Assembly: GCA_026874595.1 (NCBI GenBank)
Contig: CM049306.1
Span: forward strand, 50,170,019-50,234,018
Reading direction: 5' to 3'
From: Sipunculus nudus
Taxonomy: Eukaryota > Annelida > Sipuncula > Golfingiida > Sipunculidae
DNA length: 64,000 bases
The position numbers and the translations under genes were made by a program. Each line of letters begins with the position of its first letter. Position 1 is the stretch's first letter. Below, piece after piece: positions 1 through 12,036 of this stretch. A model generated the notes under the pieces. It was not told the DNA's origin and did not search any database. It saw nothing but the letters and a program-made list of their open reading frames with translations.

Positions 1-544
1 GTCATAAAAACAGTGTCTGATACACTTCATAAACAGTAAGCTCACTGAATGTTTCCAATGCTTAAACGGTGCCAGAGCTGATAACCCTGCGCTACGTAAG
101 AATCGCTTAAAGGACAAGGTTGAAACCAAAGTCCAATGTAACTGATACGTCTGATTGTGAACTCATTCTGTGTCGTGCCAGCAATAATGTGTTATCAAAC
201 TACTTTAGAAGTATTCTGAACAAAGGACATATATAACTCCTTGGCTAAATATACAACCGGGTTATTCCCACTGGGACTAAGCCATCATCGATTCAAACAT
301 ATTGTTTCTTTATTGTCTCTACATTCATAATATTTGCCAGATACAAGTGAAGGATATGTGACGTTTCAATATAAGAACATTCTTATGTTGTAAATCTACA
401 AGCAATTTTTAATCGCCCTGAGGGTCTGCTGCTAACGTTTGAACAGACGACCAGTCTTTCTATTTTATGATTGACGTATTTGATGCTATGAGATAACATA
501 TACAAGACTACAAAAACGTGCATAATACGCCCGCTTTATGTCTT
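1..544. other. AT-rich non-coding stretch
   Basis: I see no open frame of note, splice-bounded exon, RNA gene or recognisable repeat here. Confidence 0.5.
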
Positions 545-1018
545 GTTACCTCTGACCTCACTTAATATGCGTGAATTTTGCCGAGGATTAAATTCAGGCG
601 ATAAACTGTATTGGTTAATATTTATAATGAGTTTCATAAATATCCAGAAGATTTTTGGTCAGTCATCACGGGACCACCAAAGTCTGGTGACCTCTGACCT
701 CAATCAATTTGCGTTTTTTCTTCGAACGCAGGCAAGATATTATATTGGTTAATATTCTGTTGAGTTTCATCAAAACCAATCATATTCCTGACAAATTATC
801 TCGGCGATGCAAAAAAGTGACCTCTTAAATAAGCGTGGATTTGGCCATTTATCGAACCCGGGCGAGATAACCTAATGGTAAGTAGTTATGGTAAGTTTCG
901 TTAAAATCGATCGAAGCCATGGTATATTATCGGAGAGACACTCAACGTTAACGGACGGACGGACAGGCGGACGACCCGTGGTTATACCATAATACATCCC
1001 GTCATAGACGGGCATAGA
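545..1018 (+). repeat. Dispersed repeat with three ~141-bp tandem units
   Basis: The word GTGACCTCT (first copy GTTACCTCT) starts units at about 545, 687 and 827, and each is followed by related sequence with TTGGTTAATATT and GAGTTTCAT. The block ends in a GGAC/GGCG-rich stretch and the small inverted repeat CCCGTC-ATA-GACGGG near 1000. The layout resembles non-autonomous interspersed elements of mollusc genomes. The class is not determined. The 69-codon open frame inside it is not a gene. Confidence 0.55.
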
Positions 1019-3180
1019 AAATTGCTGTTACTTTAATGAGTACGATTGCTTACAGACACGATAGTAAGGTAACCAATTGAAGAGAAACATTTTACACCGC
1101 CACCTACTGGAAGCATAATAATCGATTAATGGAATACAATTTTATGTTTAACTTAAAGGAATGTCGCTTTAAGTAATAGAAAGGGTCGGCTTTTTATGTA
1201 ATTTTATGCAGCGTATTATATTTACATACTATGTAATTTAGACCTGAAGGCACGTGTTGTGATCTCAGTGACTTTATGTATGATTTTATGCGAAATTCAA
1301 GCAAGTACATATGAGTTGAAATTGACAGACCGAGGTGTATACATGTAGTTGTTTTCCAGGGATGTAACGGTTTTATCTTAATATTCAAAACAACTATAAC
1401 TTGTGCTTAGATCGATTTTAAGTATTTTAAAGGTTGCCATGGCCCAAATTGAAGAAATTGTATTATCGATTAGTAGATAGCATGACAGGCCAGTGGGCTA
1501 TATAGAAACATTACATTTTTTCTAGCAGACTATGGAATTAACCATCATGAAAGTAGATTACAGACAGTATTACGTTTATACCAAAGAACTATAAAATGCA
1601 TAAAAATATATATGTAGATTATAGAATGCATTTTTAGTTGGTCCCTTGAAAATTGAATGAGACCGAACATTTAAACGGCATTTAAAAATACTGTGTCATA
1701 TCATGTTAACCGTTTTGAACCTTTTTTCATAAGCATGCAATTCAGTCTTATTATTGAGCACTCAGTCCACTTTGGCGTGTTGTTGTACATGTCTTATCCG
1801 ATAGCCATATCTGTGATAAATAAATATGGGCAAAGTTTAACGTTAGGTCATATAAACACAACACTAGTATCATCGGAGCTCGAGCCATCGATCTTCATTT
1901 AATAACATTTAAATATACATAATATCACCGTGAGCACCATAATATGACATTCTCAAAAACATGAAGACTACTTTCCCCTTATTTTAGAGAACATGATTAA
2001 TGAATCATAAATCAATGTTATAACAGTGTACAAGGCAGCTCAAAGAAAACTCAAAATATTTTTGACTCTCTTTTTATAGAAGGAATCGCCACAGCGGTAC
2101 ACATACATTTGTACACATACATATGCTAAGAAACCGTCATTGATATAAAGAGGGGTTTATTTTTATAATTATCATTATCATAATATATCACAGGTAAGAA
2201 ATATACTAAGTGAGTCTGTTGCCATTCTAGGGTTTGGATCTGGATTCGCAAGTTTATGCAATGGCAGGTTTTTACCAAGATAAAGGTGTCTGCCATCATT
2301 TTGCGAAAAAAAGGCAGAAATAACATTTCCGCCAATTTGGCAATTACTTGCAGTCAGGGTTGGCAAGTCTCTAACATTGCCGGTTTCTGCCGGCAAGGCA
2401 GAAATAGGTTTCTGTCAGCATTTTACGCAGAAATGGTAGAAATGGTATTGGAGACTGTGTATTTCAGCCAAAATTGCAATTTACTAGCAGTCACATGAGA
2501 ATGATAACCCAACCTTAGATTATTTTTATTAGCTTTTAATTGTCTGAACTACATATCAATCGCATTGTTACATCCAAGCTCTCTTCCCTCCAGGTGTATA
2601 CATGTATAACATTTATCACAGAACCCCGAAACTTGCAGGAACCAAAGCCTTGCGCTCAGTACTTTTCCCTTGTTTTACAATTCAATTAGCTCTCAGTGGC
2701 AATTATACATTTGTTCACAAAGCTGAAATATCACGATTCACGTGTATAAAAATGATAGTGCATTCCAGATATTATGAAGACAGTTATCTAAACGTTACAT
2801 CCGATTTGATTTGATTAGTACAGCTCGATCTATGCACACGTCACTACGATTTAACGGAGTGGGCGATATCACGAGCACCAATGCACCTGGCATTTTCTAT
2901 CTCTTATCAAACTTGTTTCCAGTACATATCATGCTTCCCCGCCCATAAAATGCCGTTATTTGTTGAAAATACCCAAAATATACTATTGAAAATGCTACTC
3001 TTGTGTTCAAAGAGAAAGATCTGAGCCATTTTTTCCTCATAATGAGAGGTCTGTGAAACAGGTCAGCTTAATATGGATGAATATTAAAATATTAGAAACA
3101 AAATGCTCTACATTATCACAGGGTTTTTGTATGTTCATTCGCATGAGGATTCCAAATTTCTCCATGTGTCACACCGGTTT
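1019..3180. other. Non-coding stretch, no gene seen
   Basis: Only short frames (up to 80 codons) occur and none shows a domain or splice context. At 2230-2450 a word like GGCAGAAAT recurs several times with TGCCATCATTTTGCG-type sequence, which suggests an old, decayed local duplication. Nothing else is supported. Confidence 0.45.
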
Positions 3181-3390
3181 CTGTGGTCTAGGGGTAGAGC
3201 ACATGATTCAAAGCCGTGAGATTACTTAGAGTTCAAAACTCAGCAGAGGAGCGGAGAGAATTTTAAGTGTTCGGCTTCACCCCGGGTGAGCGCTCTGCAA
3301 GCTTAAAGGGGAGATTGCCCCACGGTCGCGTTTCATTCACAAACGAGTGCGCCTTTCGCCTCACTTACATAACGATTATAGTGCTTAGCA
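3181..3390 (+). repeat. tRNA-derived SINE (copy 1)
   Basis: TGGTCTAGGGGTAGAGC at 3184-3200 matches a pol III box A of tRNA type, and GAGTTCAAAACTC at 3229-3241 matches a box B (GGTTCRANNCC-like). The acceptor stem of a real tRNA is missing, so this is a SINE head and not a functional tRNA. The downstream part (CGTTTCATTCAC...GCGCCTTTCG) resembles the copy at 15.2-15.4 kb, which supports a dispersed family. Boundaries are approximate. Confidence 0.55.
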
Positions 3391-5875
3391 CAACCGGACA
3401 TCTGAAATTCGATTATCGATGAGGAATGAAAACCAAACAATTTATGTGGATGTATAAACCAAAATGTAAATCTCCTCTGTTTGGTCACCGCTGTATCCTG
3501 TCAGAAGTTAACAAACATGCATGCAGCTTAACCAGAATCCGAGATAGATACGGAATCGCATTTTATGTTTGATGAACAAAAAACAACTGATAATACAACG
3601 TGCGATGGACAAGCATACTTTTGTATAATTTGAGTCGTTGGACAAGTTTTAAATATTTATCGAACATCTACTATTTGACAACCTTTATCAAATGTTATAA
3701 CTCTCTACATATGTGGATTCATGAACAGTATCTTCATTGAATCAGATTTGTGTTATATGGCTCAGTTTGTTTTATGATAATTCTTATGGCTTTTCCATCT
3801 TTCTCAATAATATGTAACCCGATCCTTACCTGTATACATCTGCAACACCTGCTTTTTCGGGTTGTTTGGACAAACTTATGTTGAGATCCAATAAGTCTGT
3901 GCGTTTCACCATATAAACCATATTTTCCAATAGTGAGGGATAGTAAGCTTTAATGCTGAAGCTCTGGTCATGCAAATCTTTTTGGTGCATTGAATCTTAA
4001 TACACGTATTCTTTACTTGTAGGTATATGAAGATCAAAAGTTTTCAGCCAAAACAAAAGTTCTGGCGTCGCAGCTTTTGATAACAGATCCCCAGTCTCCG
4101 AATGTCTCCTGCCTTTTCTACGAAAATCAATGTTTTTTTCTTATCGCTTCGGGAAATAACTTTTCCAAATAAAGCAACTGATACACCAGGATGCTTTTCA
4201 ATATAATATTTTCTAAAACGTACCGTTAGATTTTTGTTATCAATATTGGGGACAAACTGTGACTGCATGTATCCTTCACACCTTATTTGTCTTGATTACT
4301 GATACTGCTATCTCGGAGAGTTACACAGTAAGGGTCACATATATCACTTACAGGCCATACTTTCTAGAGAGTAACAGAATGTCATCGCCGATCCACTTCC
4401 TTCAAACACCTAGCGGACATTAAGATTTGTAAACTTTTTAATCTAACAGCTACGTGTCATCTAAAGTACAGGAAAGAGTACGGTGCTTTGGTGTATTGCA
4501 GCCAACTGATATGTGTCTAACCGATATAAAGTTACATTTATATAACCAAGTTCACGCATTCAGCTATTGTGAGATACGCTTTTATTATAACTCGGGATTT
4601 TATTAACATTTGTAATTTTCCAGAATCATTCCTGGCGTTGAGCCCAGTTTTTTTGCGTTTATAAATGCAATTGCAAAACACTGGTCAATTTATGAGATTT
4701 ATCATGATTGCTTGCACGCGTCGATCAAATATGACACTAAGGGGACGACTGAGATTGCTTCTTTCAGATACCCTAGAGTTAAGAGAAAACGTTTCGTTTA
4801 TTTTCAATAACATACCCCATATGAGGTTCAAATCACGTCCATTTTTAAGTAAGGACCATATTTTGTTTTATGTTTTAACGTATTATACATTTTACATAAA
4901 CATATACATATTATTACGTATTTTCCCCCGCATTATCTTGTTTCTGTTACTAATAAATGGCAATTAAACCTGTCCTAAATTGAACCTGTAATTGTTATAT
5001 TTTTTATTTTCTTAGTATGTATCATTTCAACAAAGAGCATAGAGGTAAGCGTAAAACGAAGCTAATATGCAGCGAACCCATATTAACCTTATCACTCACA
5101 CAGGGCCTCATACTTCCAAGAAAGTACGTTAGTATCAATACACATGGAATACACCTTTATCAGACTACACAGCTTGAAAGTGTAGTGCGTTCAATGTTCC
5201 CTACATGTCTGCTTTCAATTAGATTTGTCAAATAAAATGTCATGAACATGTCGTATAAGCATACGAGCCAGTCAGAAGCAAGTTAGCGCATTAGCGCATT
5301 ATCTATCAGTCGGGACCATTCGAGTTCAGAGAGGGGAATCCTTGGGAAAAAATTGGGTACAATTTCAAGGGTTTCTGGTTTTGTTCAAAAGGATCAAATA
5401 TGTGAGGTTTGGAATGATTGAATGACAAAAGAAAAACTCTACCATCTGTCTATAGCTTTCTAGTGAACGAAAGTGAATTATATATTTGAATATGTTTGTA
5501 ATATCTGGTATGATATTGTGACAAAAGATAAACATCTACCATCTATCGATAGATTTCTAGTGAACAATAAAGGATAACATTTTGGAAGTTATAGAAGGAT
5601 TACTAGTTATACTAGCTGCACATGCAGTGTCATACGTGTGATCAAGGAGTGTCAGCAGACTGCTGATTCCAGCTTTTTACATATACACCGTGTTTCTTAT
5701 ATGAAATGAAGAGCATACGTCATCAAAAGCACTGAGAGCTCCCAGACATTTGCTCAACACGTTCAGATGACACCAGATCTACAGAAGCATTTAACTTGCT
5801 AATTATAACATTTTCAAAATTAAAAGTACCATAGCGATGCATGAAATAAGTGGATACTATCACTGGTACCCCAAT

Positions 5876-5880
<5 letters not shown>
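3391..5880. other. Non-coding stretch with one weak ORF
   Basis: I find no recognisable gene. A minus-strand frame at 4044-4268 (74 codons) carries the words LTVR and EKHP, which are also partly found in a plus-strand frame near 8.4 kb (see findings). It has no convincing splice sites and is not called as a gene. Confidence 0.4.
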
Positions 5881-5925
<45 letters not shown>

Positions 5926-5928
5926 ACA

Positions 5929-5966
<38 letters not shown>
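5881..5966. repeat. (TA)n microsatellite
   Basis: Two near-pure TA runs are separated by a short AAACACAAACA interruption. The frame across it translates as an Ile-Tyr repeat and is not coding. Confidence 0.9.
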
Positions 5967-5970
<4 letters not shown>

Positions 5971-6240
5971 GCTATTATGGTTTACAGATATCCCACGATG
6001 ACACAATTGTATTCATTTAATTACATGTATTGGTCATCTTTAGTGTTGATATTAGGCTCCGTAACACCTAACCTGTGCGCATATTTTGGTGATAGAACCA
6101 TAAGAAGCTTAATACCGAAATACAGAGCCAAAAAGTGGGCCATGATATATTTTAAACTAGACAAAATTGAACCATCACAAGCAAAATTTACGATGTTTAA
6201 TACACTATGAGAGGGTGAACCTCCTCTCTTACCGTCTTCC

Positions 6241-6275
6241 CACTGCCCCTCCCCCCCCCCCCCTCCCCCACCTTC
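6241..6275. repeat. Poly-C / CCCCT tract
   Basis: A C-homopolymer flanked by CCCCT words. Similar tracts inside MITE-like repeats occur at 9.7, 11.8 and 30.3 kb. No flanking inverted repeat was identified here. Confidence 0.6.
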
Positions 6276-7178
6276 CTATATCGGCCCTGAAGATGTATAC
6301 TCTTCTTTTGTGGGAACCAGTGTCTACTTTACAGGACGTGTTATACCTGATAGCATGTCAATAGGGACTCATGGGTCAAGACCTATTTAAAAGGTTAAAG
6401 TCGAGTGATAAACATGTCTAGGTCAAATGTCGAGGGATCTCACGTCAGGAGACATTCCAAGCCTCACGTACTCCATGTTAACGTCATTTGCCAGATACAC
6501 GGAGTCGCTTTCTGACTGTCCATATTTTAGGTTTTTGACATTATTTTTGCCTACGCCAGAGGGTATGCGTTCATTACCGTGCGTGTGATAGGATGTGTAT
6601 ATGTGTGTGTGTTCACAACATAACTCATGCAGTCATGAACCGACTCTCAAGAGACTTGGATTTAATATGATTTAACTGCTTTCCAAGAGCCACCTATATT
6701 AAGTTAAGTAAATACATTTATAAGCTGGTAATACCAGTTGTATTTATGAAGAATGTTTTGGGGTTCTAGCTCATTAAATTGTAAACAGTATATACCTGAG
6801 TTTTATTTCTCAAGACCTCAGTAAGGGAACATTAGGCCTTTACCAGTAGTTCATCAGAATATTATATAGAGCAGGCCTAAATAAATATTTCATTTCATTG
6901 GAATTAAAGATTAAAAAATGCTTTGCAAGCATGTGCCTCATTTTCTATGAATGAAGGCCTACTAGTAGCGATATGATCCTGCAATTTGGTGTGAGGCACA
7001 CACACACACATGTACACATAGGCCTGTAGTTGAACCTCGCCTTGCGACCAACCCACAATTTTGAACACTTTTCTTGGTGTCGAATATATGCATGATCCAA
7101 GGTTCGGTTTCAATATACATCTCAAGACAATCTTCAGCTCAAGACCGTTCTTGAAGACTGAGTTATGAGTCGAAATCG
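6276..7178. other. Non-coding stretch, no gene seen
   Basis: It contains short TG/CA runs (about 6600 and 6990). No exon-like frame or repeat family could be recognised. Confidence 0.4.
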
Positions 7179-7374
7179 GCAGGGCCGGATCCAGAATTTA
7201 GGAAACGGAGGGGTCTATCCCAGGAGAATCAATATCAAAACCTTAACATAGGTCCCCAGGTCTAGAATCGGGGGGTCCAGGCCGCAATAATTGGTCTGAA
7301 ACCCTTTAAAAAGGTTGGCCTGGGTGGGTTTCAATATACACCCTGGACTCTTAACCTGGATCCGCTTCTGAGTC
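7179..7374. mobile_element. Small MITE-like element, GGATCC-type termini (copy 1)
   Basis: The left end CAGGGCCGGATCCAG and the reverse complement of the right end (CAGAAGCGGATCCAG) match at 12 of 15 positions. The interior has G-rich words (GGGGGGTCC). The same terminal words bound the elements at 11.8-12.0 kb and 30.3-30.5 kb. No coding capacity is present. A clear target duplication was not found for this copy. Confidence 0.5.
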
Positions 7375-7809
7375 GGCTTTTAATATTCAAGACTGTCTTT
7401 AAGAACAGTCTTGATCAATTGCTATGGCAACTCAAGACGGGTCTTGATGTACAATAGTAAAAAAGTAGGCCAGCTTAATGAAGATTATTTTATGATATAA
7501 GACGTGGACAATCAAAAGAATACTGGGTTTTCCAGTTATAAATAACCCATGCAGTACGTGGCATAGTATGAGTAATATTTGCCTGCCTTGTAGAAGTAAC
7601 AGCTGCGAAGGGAGTGCATTGATACTTGTCCCACATGCGGCGTATTTTCCTTTGTTCTAACTGTACGTTCAAATCTGCTTGCATCACAGGGACATGTAAA
7701 AGTGAAGTTGCATGGCGACTTTCCAAATATGGCAAAGAACTGGTGCGTAGCCAAAAAAATGACACGCGTGACCTTCGACCAAGGAGGCGGAGCATGTGGG
7801 ACAAATCAG

Positions 7810-7955
7810 TTATAGCCCAATGAAATGTAAAGCAAGCCATGAGATTTGCTCGGCTTGTGTCAATCATGGCAGGCTTGCCTAAACGGCTCACCAGCCATGT
7901 AACACAAGCCTCGCAAACCTCACGGCTTTCATAACATTTCATTGGCCTATAACCA
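7810..7955. mobile_element. Foldback (hairpin) MITE
   Basis: Most of this ~145-bp segment is an inverted repeat. The arms share TTATAG-CCAATGAAATGT at the outer ends, GGCTTGTGT further in, and ATGGC near the loop. Left arm about 7810-7861, right arm about 7901-7955. The transcript could fold into a long imperfect hairpin. A non-autonomous foldback element is the simplest explanation. The long minus-strand frame over it (7490-8050) is a by-product. Confidence 0.7.
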
Positions 7956-8169
7956 ATACTTGCACGAGCGCGTTGAAATTGACAAGCAAAACAAGTCCAT
8001 CGATAGTTTTTTTTTTTCAGACGGAACACTCGGTTGTAATATTTGATCATTTTCTTAACATCGGGAGTAATGATAAACTGAAACTAGATGATTATGAGCG
8101 CTCGATATTTAATGAGAATGATGTAATAAAAAGATATTCCCAAGTGTGTTCATGTGAGGTTAAATCCCG

Positions 8170-8243
8170 GCATACACGTTGCGACCCGACTCAACAAGTC
8201 AAACACTGTTTAGTTCAGTTGAGTCGTGTCGCAAAGTGTATGC
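8170..8243. repeat. Inverted repeat, 26-bp arms, 22-bp loop
   Basis: The left arm 8170-8195 and right arm 8218-8243 pair as inverted copies (GCATACAC...ACTCAAC against GTTGAGT...GTGTATGC) with only two mismatches. It lies about 215 bp after the foldback element. It could be the core of a small foldback element or a structured RNA. Nothing in the sequence decides which. Confidence 0.75.
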
Positions 8244-8469
8244 ATGTAAACGACGCGTCTCATTCACGAACTATGAAGGACCGCTATGGCTTCATGGGGT
8301 ACGAGAACGCTGCTTTGAGCCAAAACTCGTAGGAAAGGGGGACACTTCAACGGAAGATTCCGTTGGCAGAGCAGTGGATGAGACATTCAGGTTTTTATTT
8401 CAAAATGTTACGGGTGTTCAAACATTGACCGTCCGTGTCGGGGAAATGTATGTTGAAAGGCACCCTGAG

Positions 8470-8742
8470 ATACCAGCTATGCACATTATTTTCTGTGTGA
8501 TTGTATTGATTTGTTGTTATACCACTGTTTTACTGTATAATTGTATTGATTTAGTGTATTGTAATGTTAGTGTTGTTTTAAGAATAAATTATGGTTATTT
8601 GTTAACAAAAAAAAACACTGACTTCTTTATTCATTCCCCTAGACATTTCACGCCGCCTATTGTTACAGAATCTGATTTTTTTATCTCCAATACAAAATTT
8701 GTGTTCATCACGCATACGTGATCAGTTTATATTATGTTCCGT

Positions 8743-8747
<5 letters not shown>
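8470..8747 (+). repeat. Retrotransposon-LTR-like repeat (copy 1, partial)
   Basis: This block aligns along its length with 29240-29529: TGTGTGATTGTATTGATTTG, AAGAATAAAT, a poly-A run, ATTCCCCTAGACATTTCACG and GTTCCGTAACAATAT occur in the same order. The second copy extends further upstream and looks like an LTR. This copy ends where a TA microsatellite starts. No protein-coding part is visible. Confidence 0.65.

Positions 8748-8812
<65 letters not shown>
8747..8812. repeat. (TA)n microsatellite
   Basis: A pure TA dinucleotide run of about 65 bp. Confidence 0.9.
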
Positions 8813-8813
<1 letters not shown>

Positions 8814-9027
8814 TACATTACAGACAATATCTTGCTAAGGTTTTGTTCCTTTTTTATAGGACTAACTTTGCCATACTCATACATAGAGAAACATAAAAAT
8901 ATTTATTTACTTATACGCAATACTTAATCTAAGTGTATGTATACCTAAAAAATCGAACATAAAATAAATGTGATTAACAAACATAACACCTGCCAGTAGT
9001 TGACTGGCTTAAGTGTAAGGAGAATTC

Positions 9028-9045
9028 AAGGGGCGCGCGCCCCTT
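9028..9045. repeat. Perfect 18-bp GC palindrome
   Basis: AAGGGGCGCGCGCCCCTT is its own reverse complement and is followed by TTGCGCCCCCC. GC-rich palindromes of this type often mark ends of small dispersed elements. The partner end was not found. Confidence 0.6.
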
Positions 9046-9179
9046 TGCGCCCCCCAATGAATACGCCCATGAGCAGACAGCATTTGTGTCCCTGACCTCC
9101 ACAAGAAGACCCATACGCGCGTTTCTGCGTACATGGAAAAGGGACACATGATTTATAGCGATTTTGTCAACGTGGGCAT

Positions 9180-9510
9180 GGAAAGGGGTCTTCTGGTATA
9201 TCGCGATACAGCGATTCGCATGTTCGCATATATATTGCGAATATCTTTTTCACATATCGATATTTTCTGATATTTTGTCAATTGTGACTAAACCGATTTA
9301 CAGTAGTAAAAGTAAGGTTTCTCCTACAAATTTAGACATCTAAAAGGGTTTGGTCAGTTAAAGGTAAATATATAAAATTATATCTACATACATACACAAT
9401 ACTTACATACAAGAAAACACTCTTATTTCCTGTAAATTGATCCAATGAAAATATCACAATACGTATATCGCAATGCGCTACCAAATATCACGATATATAT
9501 AGCACCATGT
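9180..9510. repeat. Dispersed ATCGATA-type repeat (copy 1)
   Basis: It carries TATATCGCGATA at the left, CATATCGATATTTTC and TAGACATCT inside, and CACGATATATA at the right. The order CAAATATCGATATTTTC then TAGACATCTTAACGAG recurs at 16.9-17.05 kb, so this is a family and not a chance match. It looks like a non-autonomous DNA element with degenerate inverted termini. Confidence 0.5.
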
Positions 9511-9707
9511 AAATTAAAGGCGGTACCCAGACCTAGTAATGGGGTATGACCGTTACGCCCGAATACCCTATGGTGCATAACGTTTGCCCATATGCAGAAT
9601 TTATAGCATTTTATTTTATTAGTAAAGATTATCTCTGTCTGAGTTTTCTCATGGACCTTGTTTACTGTGAAAAAATATGGGTAATAATCCTCTGAAGTAC
9701 ATGCGGA

Positions 9708-9800
9708 AGCCCCCCCCCCCCCCCCCCCCCATCCTGAAATAAGGGCCCCTCTCGTCACATATGGGATAATACTTAAGAGAAATGCCCCCCCCCCCCCCTA
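9708..9800. repeat. Poly-C tracts in a MITE-like remnant
   Basis: Two C-homopolymers (about 9711-9730 and 9785-9798) flank CATCCTGAAATAAGGGCCCC. CCTGAAAT next to a poly-C run also occurs at the right end of the 11.8-12.0 kb element, so this is probably a fragment of the same family. Confidence 0.4.
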
Positions 9801-10099
9801 TATTTTCATTATCCAATCACATTCTACATTTAACAATATATACTTGGGTAATACGAAAGTAAGTTTTGTTCGGTTTCAGAAAGTTTTAAACACTTTTATT
9901 TCAACAGTAAATTGAATCACCCAGTTGATAATTCACTGAGGCAAATGAGAATGATGCATTCTCCGATACATTATCAATAATTTTCTCAATCCGAGAAGCA
10001 AACTGAAAATATTTTTGTGTTTTGTTCCAATGAGACATTCACAAAAGGAATATTATCATCTAAATAACAAATTTGTATGTGGTATCCCTATTCAACGGT

Positions 10100-11500
10100 A
10101 GCTAATAAAGTTCTTCAAAATCAACAAGAAGAGACAAAGTTTCATAATAATATGTCCAACCATCCCAATGAAACCTAGCCTTTTTGTTTGCGTCAGGGGA
10201 GCTAAAAATGATTATGCACATTTTTTTAGAATCCCTTGGTCGGTAGCACGCAAAATATAGGTCATCATGACCTAATTCAGGTTTCCATGGAGATAACCCG
10301 ATACTTCCCTGTTAATTACTTGAATATTACAGATTTGTTCCCTGTCTGACTGTCTAGATGCTTTAAATGTTTTTGGCCAGTAAATAGGTCACCATGACCT
10401 ATTTTCAGATTTGCATGGAAAATGCCCAAGATGATTTGGTCGGTAGCACACAAAATGTACGTCACCATGACCTCATTTCAGGTTTCCATGGAGATTGCCC
10501 AATACTTCCCTGTTTATAACATTGGAACGTTATAGTATATACAATTTGTGCCCATCTGATTTTCAGGGCGCTAAAAATCATGTTTTTAGCCTGTAGTTCA
10601 CAAAATACAGGTCACCGTGACTTAATTTCAGGTTTCCAAGGAGATTATCTATGTCCTTCTTCGATGCAAGTTACAAGACTCAAGGTCTAACGGTTACCAT
10701 TTGTGACCTGATAATTAACGGACGGACTGCTTCATCTGAAGGTCTCAAAAATAGAGAACAAAATGCGGAAAAATTAGAAAAAAATACATGTCGCATCACC
10801 AGACTTTAGGAAATGATGAACAATATGCATGGAAAGAATCATCGCAATCAGTGCAATAGTTATTCAAATACTGATGCATTTGTATAAATTTTTTCTATTA
10901 TTCTGGGGGTATTTTGAACCCCGTAGCTCAAGAGATATAGGTCATAGTGACCTAATTTCAAGTTTCCGAAGGGATTTCAGATGGACCTCAATGGGTGTAA
11001 CGTTAGAAGATTCTAGGCCTAGCGGATACATTTTCACGAGTCTGACTGACTGGGTACTCAGCATCATCAGTTTAGCCAGTAGTTGCAAAAGATAGGTCAT
11101 CATGACCCTGGATGTACAGTTACAAGTCTCAAGGTCAATATGTTACGATGTGTGCCTTGTTAACGGACGAAAAGCTTAACTTAAAGGTCTCAAAAGTGGG
11201 AGAAAAAATGCGTAAAAATTAGAAAAAAATACAGGGGGCACCATCAGTCTTCAGGAAATGATGAACAATATGCATGGAAAATATCATGGCAATCAATGCA
11301 TAAGCATTTTTTAATTATTCTGGATGGTATTTTCGAGCACAATAGCTCGGAGGATAAAGGTCAAAGTGACAGGTCAAATTTCAGGTTTCCAATGAGAGTT
11401 TTATTGACCTTGATGGGTTTTCAGTTAGAAAATTCTGGGTCCTACGGTTACCATTTAATCCCTGTTAACTGACAGACAGACGGACAAAGAGTGAGCACTA
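10100..11500 (-). repeat. Dispersed repeat family A with ERE-like palindromes (copy 1)
   Basis: The reverse complement of this region shares ordered words with 26.9-28.1 kb and 36.6-38.3 kb: GAGACCTT near CTATTTTTGAGAC, GCATGCATATTGAT, AATTAGGTC and ACGGACGGA / GTCCGTCC. Several ~150-300-bp subunits carry GGTTTCCATGGAGAT preceded by the inverted repeat AGGTCA-NNN-TGACCT (10259-10273, 10386-10400, 10939-10953; a one-mismatch copy at 11094-11108). It is a non-coding, old non-autonomous element. The class is unknown to me. Confidence 0.65.
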
Positions 11501-11818
11501 TCGCTGAGAGGACAGCCGAGTTAAAAATCTTATGTAGAGCAATTTATTTAAATATTCTGATAGATCAAGAATTATTTGGAACTTCAGGTCACAGACCAGG
11601 AAGGTCACAGACCAGGTCAAGGTAACCATAGTCCGTGCCTTGTCAATATGGACGTGACCATGACCGTCTTCTCTTATCTTCATGATAAGATGCTGTTATA
11701 TTAGATAACACATGCCTGGGACTCCCAAAAGGTATGGCATCTCTAAAGCAGAGAGAGCAGGGTGGACATAGTTTAGGCATCTGAGCCATGTTGATCCATT
11801 TATTTGTTCCAATCACCA

Positions 11819-12036
11819 CAGAAGCTGATCCGGGGGGTGGGATCAAGAACCCCCCCCCCCCCCTCCTTTTCCTGGTGGCGCAACTTATTTTTAAGGGTTC
11901 CAGACCAAATTATACGGCCTGGAACCCCCCCCCCCCCCCTTTTTTCCAGACCCGAGGATCTTTTTTTCGGGATTTTATAGGTCCGATCAGTTGGACCCCC
12001 CCCCCCCCTTTTTCCTGAAATCTAGATCCGCCCCTG
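11819..12036. mobile_element. Poly-C MITE with 5-bp target duplication
   Basis: Left end CAGAAGCTGATCCGG; right end CTAGATCCGCCCCTG, whose reverse complement is CAGGGGCGGATCTAG. The flanks carry a direct repeat CACCA (11814-11818 and 12037-12041), consistent with a 5-bp target duplication. The interior has three poly-C tracts with TTTTTCC words at spacings of about 70 bp. Termini are shared with the copies at 7.2 and 30.3 kb. It has no coding capacity. Confidence 0.65.

Noticed and set aside
3181-3245. Possible functional tRNA gene
   Set aside because: Box A and box B are present, but no acceptor stem or cloverleaf can be formed; it is a SINE head.
7490-8050. 186-codon minus-strand ORF
   Set aside because: It runs across the foldback element, has no domain, and its inverted halves translate palindromic DNA.
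11788-12018. Proline-rich ORF
   Set aside because: The prolines come from the poly-C tracts of the MITE.
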